A stretch of 64,000 nucleotides of DNA from an uncultured Paracoccaceae bacterium (lineage in GTDB: Bacteria > Pseudomonadota > Alphaproteobacteria > Rhodobacterales > Rhodobacteraceae), in the NCBI GenBank assembly GCA_947488175.1, contig CANKYO010000002.1, positions 124,001 through 188,000 on the forward strand, in the 5' to 3' direction. The notes beneath the pieces were generated by a model. That model saw only the letters and a program-made list of their open reading frames with translations. It was not told the origin of the DNA and searched no databases. Made by a program: the position numbers and the translations under genes. This document shows, piece by piece, positions 17,083-23,741 of this stretch (positions are counted from its first letter, which is position 1; each line of letters opens with the position of its first letter).

Positions 17083-18190
17083 CCTCCAAGCCGATCATAT
17101 GAAGCTGGAAGATACCCGCGTCACGCGTCGGTATTTTGGCAAGTTTGCCAAGATCACGGGCTATCTGACCAAGGTGGCCGCGACGATGGAGGCGGAGGGG
17201 CGGTTTTCACGCACTGATATCGAGGCCTTGGCCCGCTATCTGGTGGGGCTCAACTGGACCTTTACCGCCCTGTCGCACAAGTATCATTTCTCGGGCCGGT
17301 TTGCGCATGCTGGATCGCTGACATTTGACCGGCGTGAAAGCGGTTTTCCAGTCTATCAAGAGCTGTTGGAGATGGCCAATGATGCGCTGCAGGCAGAGCG
17401 GCATCTGGCCTCGCAACCGTCCGCTGAGGCGCTGAAGGATCAGATGGTGCGTGTGATCCTGTCGGAACAGGAAATCCCCACCAAGTTGCAATATGCGCTG
17501 TCACAGCGGCTATATTACGAGGAGTTGTTGCGTGGTGATCAGTTCTGGGCGCGCAATGATCCGCAGGCGGTCTGGATCGAAAATAAGGGCGACCGGCGTT
17601 TGTTTCAGGTGCATTGGGCGGTCTATGACAGCCAGGTGAACCTGCCCACGATCTATCTGATGGATCTGGAGGATACGGGCCGCACAGGCTTGCCCAAGGA
17701 TGAACGCCGCTGGCCGGAGGTGCAGGCGCATCTGATGGCGCAATCGGTGGCGCATCTGAAGCTGCTGACCATTGCCAAGGGGTTTGATGAGGATTTTGGC
17801 GATCTGCATCCTGTCCGACTGCGCCGTTTCCATATTGGCCCGATGTATTCCCATGCGTTTACCCGTCAGACGGGTCCGCTGCGCGAGGTGCTGGAGGCGG
17901 CCAAGGCCCCGGTGGGCGAGGATTGGGCGCTGGTCTGGACCGAGGAAGAACTGGTCTCTGACCGAGTGGAGCATGTGAAATCCGGCTGGTTCGGCACGGT
18001 GGAACGTCAGATCTTTGCGCTCGACCCGTTTGAGGGCGGCGGGACAGAGACGGGAGCATCGCGGATGGAACGGTCGCTGATCATGCCCGAACGCCCCTAT
18101 CAGGCATTGGCAGAGCGGAACCCACCGGGGTTTCGGGACGTGCGTAAATTTGTGGTCAGCGATAGCGGGCGGGTGTTGAGCTATCGATAG
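17060..18190 (+). CDS. Conserved-looking cytoplasmic protein of unknown function in the AAA-ATPase cluster
   Basis: The protein has 376 residues from the ATG at 17060, chosen because AGGAGGGG precedes it directly. A start 18 codons earlier lacks this. There is no signal peptide or membrane helix. The sequence is a mixed helical/strand soluble protein with features such as KLEDTRVTRRYFGKFAKITGY near the start, a central DRRLFQVHWAVYDSQVNLP and YLMDLEDTGRTGLPKDERRW, and a C-terminal FRDVRKFVVSDSGRVLSY. I find no catalytic motif. Position between a membrane protein and a small lipoprotein, ahead of the ATPase, suggests a structural component of the same system. Confidence 0.7.
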   Translation: MIVTAPSDLQADHMKLEDTRVTRRYFGKFAKITGYLTKVAATMEAEGRFSRTDIEALARYLVGLNWTFTALSHKYHFSGRFAHAGSLTFDRRESGFPVYQELLEMANDALQAERHLASQPSAEALKDQMVRVILSEQEIPTKLQYALSQRLYYEELLRGDQFWARNDPQAVWIENKGDRRLFQVHWAVYDSQVNLPTIYLMDLEDTGRTGLPKDERRWPEVQAHLMAQSVAHLKLLTIAKGFDEDFGDLHPVRLRRFHIGPMYSHAFTRQTGPLREVLEAAKAPVGEDWALVWTEEELVSDRVEHVKSGWFGTVERQIFALDPFEGGGTETGASRMERSLIMPERPYQALAERNPPGFRDVRKFVVSDSGRVLSYR

Positions 18191-18220
18191 GATGGGTCAA
18201 GACCCATCTTACGATGTGGC
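18191..18220 (+). repeat. Short palindromic repeat, family 2 (copy 1)
   Basis: The element starts directly after the stop codon at 18188-18190. A hairpin arm GATGGGTC pairs with GACCCATC, followed by the constant tail TTACGATGTGGC. Copies at 40359-40389 and 41393-41422 have the same orientation and tail, and each also follows a stop codon. Confidence 0.75.
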
Positions 18221-18234
18221 AAAGGAGGGAAAAA

Positions 18235-18411
18235 ATGGGCTTTCGTTTGGTGATGTTGATCGTTCTTGCCGCCTGTGCCCCTGCTGCCGATCCGTCCCCG
18301 CGTTTTCCCGTTGATGACTTTTCTGGCAATACGTCCTTTCCTGTCGATACCCAGGCGATTGCCCGGCAGGTGGCCTTGTCAGAACACCAAGATATTTTGA
18401 ATTCCCCATAA
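18235..18411 (+). CDS. Small lipoprotein in the AAA-ATPase cluster
   Basis: This 58-residue lipoprotein starts at the ATG at 18235 behind an excellent AAAGGAGGG site. The signal peptide MGFRLVMLIVLAAC ends in a clear lipobox (VLAAC), leaving a mature peptide of about 45 residues rich in Pro, Asp and Ser. The Ala after the cysteine favours outer-membrane sorting. It sits 13 bases before the AAA ATPase gene. Its size and position suggest an envelope anchor or regulator for the cluster. Confidence 0.72.
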   Translation: MGFRLVMLIVLAACAPAADPSPRFPVDDFSGNTSFPVDTQAIARQVALSEHQDILNSP

Positions 18412-18424
18412 AGCCGGAGAGACC

Positions 18425-20365
18425 ATGAGCCAGACAAGTGATCAGATGGAACTGCGCGAGGATGATATCCGCAAGCATTACGTGCCTGCGGCGGAAATGC
18501 TGATGCAGCTGGATCATACCCCACGGCTGGCGCAGGCCCGCCTGTCTGTTCAGACGCCCGAGAAATCCCCCGATGTGGCCGCCACCCGTCGCCGGTTCCG
18601 TTCGACCACGCCGGGTTTGCTGTCGCGCACATCTGCCCCGTCGGGCGGCGTGCGTCTGCTGGACCGGATTGCGGAAGCTGACGATGATGATCCGCTGACA
18701 TCGCCCGCCCAGGCGGCGGTGGCCCATGCGCTGCGTCGTGCGGTGTCTATCGCGTTGACGGTGGCTGATGCCTATGCGGACCAGACCCCGCTGACCGAGC
18801 TCAAACGTATCAATCTGGAAGGCCGGCTGTCTGCGGATCGGTCGGCTGAATTTACTGAATTTCTGGCGGCTGAATCGCTGGTTGCCCTTTATACCTTTGC
18901 CAATGCCACGTCGTTTCTGCTGGCACCGCAGGCCAGTGAAGTGAGTGTCGAGGTGGGGTCGGTCGATGAGGTGCTGACGGACAACGCGCCCCTTGCCCTG
19001 CATGGCGCCATTTGGGAGCTGGACCAGAAGCTGGCCCAGTTTGCCAAGGATGAGGGCACGCTGATTGCCACGATGCTGGCCTATGCCGAGCAGCTGATGG
19101 ACAAGGTCGCGAGCCGCGCCAGCACGGCGGGCCGCTTGGAATCGTTCAGCAATTCCGCCTGGAGGGTGGAGGCGGATGATTTTGTCATCGACGGGTTCAG
19201 CCCCGCCCGCAAGGCCAAGGGCAGCACCCTGACCATGACCTTCAAGAAGCCCAATGAGGTCGTGGGCAACCATATTGCCAAGTATCAGGCGATGAAGCTG
19301 TCGAAGATGCTGATGGCCTATGATTTTGAGCGGCGGTTGAACCCGTTTGCCGAACTTGGCGGGTTCATCTTTACCTTCATGGGGGATGGTAAGCCGGGCA
19401 CGGGCAAGACCACACTGATCCAGATGATGGCCGGTCTGGTCAATGACTACTGCAAGGTGGCGGGCTATCCGTTCCGCTATCAGAACCTGAGCACGGACAA
19501 TATCGACAGCTATCAGGGGAAATCGGGCCAGAATGCCAAGGCCTTCATCAACAACGTGCTGGACCCGCATGTGATAGGGTTTGGGACTATTGATGATATT
19601 GACCAGTTGGCGGGGAAACGGGGTGATCGCCAATCCTCTGCCGGGCAGTTGGAGATTACGGCTGTCCTGATGGAGAGTTTCGCGGGCGCAAATACCGTGG
19701 TGCGGGGCAATTGCACGTTCGGGATGTTTTCGAACTATCCGGAGAACGTGGATGACGCGCTGCGCCAGCGTGCCGGGGCCCGGTTCTTGGTGGACGGCCC
19801 GCAGACGCGGGATGATTATATCGACATCCTTTATCTTTTGATGGGCAAGAACCATGACATCCCGGTGGGCGAACACGAGGTGTTCAGCGCGCAGGAGATC
19901 AAGAAGGCCGTCGCCGCATCGTTCGAAAGCCACGCCCGTCCCCATGAAGAGGGGCTGCAGCGGGTTTTCGAGCGTGTTCATTCCCAGATCGGCGATCTGG
20001 ATACGATTGCGAAGCTGGGCACCTATCTGAAGGGCATTCAGGAGGCCGATGATCGGTTCACCGGCCGCGCGATCAAGAACATCACGGATGCGGTGAAAGT
20101 CCGGGCGATGGATTTCGAACTGCCGGATGAGTGGATGGAGGAGCCCGATCTGTTTCTATTCAAGGACTACGAGACCAAGAAGGGGATGATTTCCGAGCTG
20201 CGCCAGCCGATCACGGTGGACATGGTGATCCAGGAGATCAACCGCTATGCCGATAGTGAGTTCCGCTATGCCGACAAGTCGGATGAGGTGGCGATTGACG
20301 CGATGGTGCGTGACTTCGGCCGTCAGGAGATTGCAAAAAAACGGTATCTGGAGAGCAAAGGGTGA
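18425..20365 (+). CDS. AAA-family ATPase, central gene of an uncharacterised cluster
   Basis: The protein has 646 residues: an N-terminal helical domain (about 1-300) with no recognised fold, a single AAA module (about 310-500) and a C-terminal helical part. Walker A is GKPGTGKT (322-329). Walker B reads TIDDIDQL, where Asp391 takes the place of the usual catalytic Glu. Sensor 1 Asn is in FSNYPENVDD (437), and the arginines of LRQRAGARF (447-453) fit arginine fingers. IDSYQGKSGQN (360-370) aligns by eye with pore loop 1, with an aromatic Tyr363, as in substrate-threading AAA proteins. It has no membrane span or protease domain. Neighbours are coiled-coil, membrane and exported proteins, suggesting an envelope-linked remodelling machine. 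Confidence 0.85.
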   Translation: MSQTSDQMELREDDIRKHYVPAAEMLMQLDHTPRLAQARLSVQTPEKSPDVAATRRRFRSTTPGLLSRTSAPSGGVRLLDRIAEADDDDPLTSPAQAAVAHALRRAVSIALTVADAYADQTPLTELKRINLEGRLSADRSAEFTEFLAAESLVALYTFANATSFLLAPQASEVSVEVGSVDEVLTDNAPLALHGAIWELDQKLAQFAKDEGTLIATMLAYAEQLMDKVASRASTAGRLESFSNSAWRVEADDFVIDGFSPARKAKGSTLTMTFKKPNEVVGNHIAKYQAMKLSKMLMAYDFERRLNPFAELGGFIFTFMGDGKPGTGKTTLIQMMAGLVNDYCKVAGYPFRYQNLSTDNIDSYQGKSGQNAKAFINNVLDPHVIGFGTIDDIDQLAGKRGDRQSSAGQLEITAVLMESFAGANTVVRGNCTFGMFSNYPENVDDALRQRAGARFLVDGPQTRDDYIDILYLLMGKNHDIPVGEHEVFSAQEIKKAVAASFESHARPHEEGLQRVFERVHSQIGDLDTIAKLGTYLKGIQEADDRFTGRAIKNITDAVKVRAMDFELPDEWMEEPDLFLFKDYETKKGMISELRQPITVDMVIQEINRYADSEFRYADKSDEVAIDAMVRDFGRQEIAKKRYLESKG

Positions 20366-20376
20366 TCATTCTGCGG

Positions 20377-20448
20377 CACCGTCCCGGGCTTGATCCGGGA
20401 CTTCAACTTGGGCTTCCGTCAAGGGTCTCGGGCCAAGTCCGGGACGGT
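20377..20448. repeat. REP-like palindromic repeat pair, family 1 (copy 2)
   Basis: A forward element at 20381-20404 (GTCCCGGGCTTGATCCGGGA...) faces an inverted one at about 20424-20445 (TCTCGGGCCAAGTCCGGGAC). The outer bases CACCGTCCCGG and CCGGGACGGTG extend the palindrome. It lies between the ATPase and the next membrane-protein gene. Confidence 0.8.
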
Positions 20449-20458
20449 GGGCACTAGA

Positions 20459-20800
20459 ATGGCCGCGGTTTCCGACAGCCTGTTCCTGCCTGCCGCCGTT
20501 CTGGCGATTTTGGCGTTTGTCGTGCCGCGCCTGTTGGGGCGGGTGTTGCCCGAAGGGGTGACGCCGCTGCTGCTCAACGCATTTTTGTCGGCGGTATTGT
20601 TGGTGGTGATCTCGGGCGGGTTCTTTTTCTGCCTCTATTTGTGGCAGGGGGTTAGCATGGCGCAGATCATGGAGCCGGGGTTGGCGGCCAATGTGGTCTT
20701 CTTTGGTCGGCTGGCTTTGATGTCAGCGATCATCTGGGCGCCGATCATGATATTGTCGGTGGCGGGCTTGCCGCGGAAATGGGTGAAAGAGACGTGGTAG
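20459..20800 (+). CDS. Three-span membrane protein in the AAA-ATPase cluster
   Basis: The protein has 113 residues from the ATG at 20459. An upstream start would translate the REP element and is rejected. Three hydrophobic helices are clear, near residues 8-26 (LFLPAAVLAILAFVVPRLL), 37-62 and 78-104 (FFGRLALMSAIIWAPIMILS). It ends in a short basic tail (PRKWVKETW). I do not recognise the family. Its 3' end overlaps the next gene, so the two are coupled. Confidence 0.65.
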   Translation: MAAVSDSLFLPAAVLAILAFVVPRLLGRVLPEGVTPLLLNAFLSAVLLVVISGGFFFCLYLWQGVSMAQIMEPGLAANVVFFGRLALMSAIIWAPIMILSVAGLPRKWVKETW

Positions 20801-21318
20801 CATTGCGCGTAAGATATCTTTCATGGATTGCACTGGCAGTTGCAGCGTCGTCGCATGCGCAGGCCGACACGTCGGAGGACCTGCCGTATCAGACACTGGA
20901 GGCCTGTCTGTCCGAGAACTTTGTCTGGCCTGAGAACTGCCTGAATGCTGTTTACAGATCGTGTATGGGATCGACCCGGGGGTCCATATCTGATGCAAAT
21001 CTGGCGCGTGAAACCTGCTGGACCGCCGAAAAACAGGCATGGGAGATGGCAATATCCGTTTCCAGATGGCGATTGGAGGCGAATATGTCGCCGGTCGCGT
21101 TTGACGCATTTCTTGAAGCTGTCGAAGGCTCTGCGGTTGACGGTCAGGCGCCTGACAGGTTTGTGGACCAGTTTCTTCATCGGGATAATCCGCTTGATCG
21201 CTCTTACATCGCGCGGACCGAAGCCATCGCGGCACGTAACCTGGGGCTGCAGTTTTTGGACTATCAATCCTATCTCCGAGACGAATTTCTAGAAGAGTTG
21301 CCGGAGGTGAATGAGTAG
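20794..21318 (+). CDS. Exported cysteine-containing protein in the AAA-ATPase cluster
   Basis: The protein has about 174 residues. I prefer the GTG at 20794, preceded by AAGAG and giving a compact signal peptide (ALRVRYLSWIALAVAASSHAQA). An ATG five codons earlier is possible. The mature protein has four cysteines (EACLSE, ENCLNA, RSCMG, ETCWTAEKQAW) spaced like the lysozyme-inhibitor LprI/DUF1311 type, which would form disulfides in the periplasm. This resemblance is weak. It overlaps both neighbouring genes by seven or eight bases, which ties it firmly to the operon. Confidence 0.65.
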   Translation: MVALRVRYLSWIALAVAASSHAQADTSEDLPYQTLEACLSENFVWPENCLNAVYRSCMGSTRGSISDANLARETCWTAEKQAWEMAISVSRWRLEANMSPVAFDAFLEAVEGSAVDGQAPDRFVDQFLHRDNPLDRSYIARTEAIAARNLGLQFLDYQSYLRDEFLEELPEVNE

Positions 21319-22669
21319 AATGCACCAACTGATCGAAAAAGGCCTGATGTTCGGCAACCTGATCCGGGTGGATTCACCGATTTTGGTGGAGCGCTATAAT
21401 CGTGCGCTCAAGCATTTGACGGGTCGCCAGACGACGCTGTCGGATTTTCATGTCGATATTTCGGGGTATAGCCCTGAAATCGGCGATGAATTTGGCGATG
21501 ATTTGTATCTGAACCACAAAGGTGTGAATCGTCAGTTCATCCTGCTGACCACCGAACAGGCGAATGCGCCCTTGCTCAACGCGAAGTTTTCAACATCGCG
21601 CGGCATCCTCAAGCAGTTTATCGAGGAAAACCGGCAGCAGCTTTTTGCACTGACCGCGCGGGATGCGGTGGCGGGTGAGATGGTGAATTCGGTTTATGTG
21701 GCTGACAGTCCTGCCCGCCTGTTTGATATCCGCAAGGTCAGCATCGAGGCTGATACGACCAGCGGCACGGTGGCCAATGCCGAAAAGCTGGGCCAGATGA
21801 TTGATCGGTTCAAGACCGAACAGGACGCCTGGTATGATGATGTGCTGATTGCCGAGATGATCGGCATGGCCAAGCAGACCGGTGATGTGGTGCGTAACCC
21901 GGTGCGGTTGAAGCATATGGAGTTTGCGCAGGACAACTTCTGGACCGACCATTTCGGGGGCATCTATGTCTTTCGCGGGGTCGAACATCCGGCGGCGATT
22001 GTGGCGGGCAACAAGGGCAAAGTCGGCAAGCTTCCGATCCCCTACGTCTTTGATTTCAGCGAACGGTCGGCGATTGCGAAATTTCTGAACCTGAACGATC
22101 TGGTTGAGCCGATTACCGATGCGCGCGGCATCGATGCCGCCGCGATCCTGCATCAGAAGATGGATTTCATCGTGATGGCGGTTGCGGCCTCCATGAAAGA
22201 GGATCTGACAGGGGCGACCCGGCGTGATCTGCGCCGGTTGGGGCGGCAATATGCCAAGTTGCTGCCGGAAGCGTGGCAAGGGTTGGCGGCGTTGGCGCGC
22301 TGGGCCGAAGAGGACGGGCCGTGGCCCAAGATCACGTCGGAACACCCGGCCTATTTCTATACGCTGCGGGCCAAGCCACATGTGGATGCGGATCTAGTGA
22401 ATATGCTCCTGGCCGAGATGACGCCGCTGGATGTGCGGCAGTTGTTTATCTGCCACAAGGAGGTGTTTTATCGCGCCTATGCGAAGTGGCCTGAGGAAAA
22501 AAAGGCCTATGTCGTTGATTTTCTTGATCGCGAATACCAAGTCGATAAGGCGGGGACGCGCGATGCCCTGTTTGGTCACGAGGCCCCGATGGAGGAACCG
22601 CAGGCGGTCCCCCAACCTGATTTGATTACGCGTGTTGGCCCCTGGGGGTCTGTGGCGAGGAGAAACTGA
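21311..22669 (+). CDS. Large soluble protein of unknown function in the AAA-ATPase cluster
   Basis: The protein has 452 residues with no signal peptide or clear membrane helix. The N-terminal part (MFGNLIRVDSPILVERYN ... DFHVDISGYSPEIGDEFGDDLYLNHKG) and the middle (HFGGIYVFRGVEHPAAIVAG, VFDFSERSAIAKFLN) look like a folded domain. The last 30 residues (EEPQAVPQPDLITRVGPWG) are a proline-rich linker or tail. I recognise no catalytic motif or named family. It overlaps both neighbouring genes by one to eight bases. A role as receptor or substrate adaptor for the ATPase is only an inference from position. Confidence 0.72.
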   Translation: MSRMHQLIEKGLMFGNLIRVDSPILVERYNRALKHLTGRQTTLSDFHVDISGYSPEIGDEFGDDLYLNHKGVNRQFILLTTEQANAPLLNAKFSTSRGILKQFIEENRQQLFALTARDAVAGEMVNSVYVADSPARLFDIRKVSIEADTTSGTVANAEKLGQMIDRFKTEQDAWYDDVLIAEMIGMAKQTGDVVRNPVRLKHMEFAQDNFWTDHFGGIYVFRGVEHPAAIVAGNKGKVGKLPIPYVFDFSERSAIAKFLNLNDLVEPITDARGIDAAAILHQKMDFIVMAVAASMKEDLTGATRRDLRRLGRQYAKLLPEAWQGLAALARWAEEDGPWPKITSEHPAYFYTLRAKPHVDADLVNMLLAEMTPLDVRQLFICHKEVFYRAYAKWPEEKKAYVVDFLDREYQVDKAGTRDALFGHEAPMEEPQAVPQPDLITRVGPWGSVARRN

Positions 22670-22944
22670 TGCAGTTTGTCAGACTTGTTGTGATCGGTTT
22701 TGTGGCGCTAAGCATCGTGTATTTTTCGGTCTCGCTGTATTCTCGGTCGGTGCGCAAGGAGCGGTTGGAAAAGGAATTTGACGCCCATCCGCCGGAAGGT
22801 GCTGACGAGGCGATGCGAGAGGCCTTTATCGCCGAGGGTATGGCCGAATATAACAGCTCGATCAGGCCCAAGCTGATTGCTCTTGTTTACGTGGTGCCGG
22901 TGGTTTTCTTTTCGATTGTGACTTATGTCATCAATGCCAGCTGA
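22669..22944 (+). CDS. Small two-span membrane protein in the AAA-ATPase cluster
   Basis: The protein has 91 residues, starting in a TGATG overlap with the preceding stop. One membrane helix lies at residues 3-24 (FVRLVVIGFVALSIVYFSVSL) and another at 68-88 (KLIALVYVVPVVFFSIVTYV). They are separated by a charged, probably cytoplasmic or periplasmic segment (SVRKERLEKEFDAHPPEGADEAMREAF). No family recognised. It lies six bases before the DUF1523 gene. Confidence 0.68.
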   Translation: MQFVRLVVIGFVALSIVYFSVSLYSRSVRKERLEKEFDAHPPEGADEAMREAFIAEGMAEYNSSIRPKLIALVYVVPVVFFSIVTYVINAS

Positions 22945-22950
22945 GGAATT

Positions 22951-23655
22951 ATGATGCGCAAGATCAAGATCACCCTGCGGATATTGTTTCTGTTGATTTT
23001 TGCGACAATCGCGCATTATGCGCTGCCGCAGCACGATGTGGTCCGCGTCGTGAACACTTATCAGGAGCGGCAGGATCTGAACGACTGGACGCGCATGTTC
23101 TGGGCGCGCCCGGATGACCAGTCGGCTGAACTGATCAACCGCGATGTGCAATTCATTCAGACGGTCAAACGGCGCACATTCCTGCTGGGATTTATCCCGC
23201 GTGAGGCGACAGAGCCCATGGTTTATCGGAATGAGGATACGGGTTTTTCCTGGCCGTTCTATTTCAAGTTCGACACGGCCAACCTGCAGACTGAAGCTGA
23301 TGATCTACGCTCGACCTCGGAAACGCCCAAATGGGCTGTGATGACCCATTATGGTTGGCGGAATGAATATATCTCGGCCTTCCCCAACGCCATTGCGATC
23401 CGTCCGGTCGATAGCCCGAACGTGACGATCATTCCGTGGTTCAATATCTTCTTCTTTATCTGTCTGGCCGCCCTGCTGTTGTTTATACGTGCCATGTGGC
23501 GCCAGTTTCGCGAACGTTCGGTTGATCCGCTTTTGGATGCGGCCGGTCACCGCGTGGACGAGGTGCAGGCCGATGTGGCCGAACGCAAGGGCCGGATTTC
23601 GCGCTGGTTGGGTACGTGGCGCAAGAAGGACAACTCGCGCCTGCCGCCAGAATGA
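22951..23655 (+). CDS. DUF1523-family membrane protein
   Basis: The protein has 234 residues and I recognise it as DUF1523, a family of unknown function found mainly in Rhodobacteraceae. Diagnostic stretches are HYALPQHDVVRVVNTYQERQ, NDWTRMFWARPDD, NEDTGFSWPFYFKFDTANLQ and MTHYGWRNEYISAFPNAIAI followed by RPVDSPN. It has one membrane helix at residues 9-26, a periplasmic domain of about 130 residues, and a second helix near 158-178 (FNIFFFICLAALLLFIRAMW), with a basic cytoplasmic tail. It is the last gene of the AAA-ATPase run. Confidence 0.85.
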   Translation: MMRKIKITLRILFLLIFATIAHYALPQHDVVRVVNTYQERQDLNDWTRMFWARPDDQSAELINRDVQFIQTVKRRTFLLGFIPREATEPMVYRNEDTGFSWPFYFKFDTANLQTEADDLRSTSETPKWAVMTHYGWRNEYISAFPNAIAIRPVDSPNVTIIPWFNIFFFICLAALLLFIRAMWRQFRERSVDPLLDAAGHRVDEVQADVAERKGRISRWLGTWRKKDNSRLPPE

Positions 23656-23679
23656 CGGCTGCGCCGACGACATGATTGG

Positions 23680-23741
23680 ATGGGGGCGTTGCCCCCGTCC
23701 CGTGCCGGGACTCCCCCAGGATATTTCAACTCGGAAGAAGC
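23680..23741. repeat. GC-rich intergenic hairpin element
   Basis: A hairpin GGGGGC-GTT-GCCCCC (23682-23696) is followed by GTCCCGTGCCGGGAC, then CTCCCCCAGGATATTTCAAC and GGAAGAAG. This composite motif is familiar to me as a recurrent intergenic sequence in Rhodobacterales genomes. Here it separates convergent genes and could terminate transcription from both sides. Confidence 0.6.

Noticed and set aside
18209..19981. Minus-strand frame of 590 codons opposite the AAA ATPase
   Set aside because: The ATPase strand has all AAA motifs. The opposite frame is low-complexity Arg/Gly/His-rich and has no motif.
20390..20458. Longer start for the 3-TM protein
   Set aside because: The extra 23 codons are translated REP repeat sequence. 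The ATG at 20459 starts directly before the first membrane helix.
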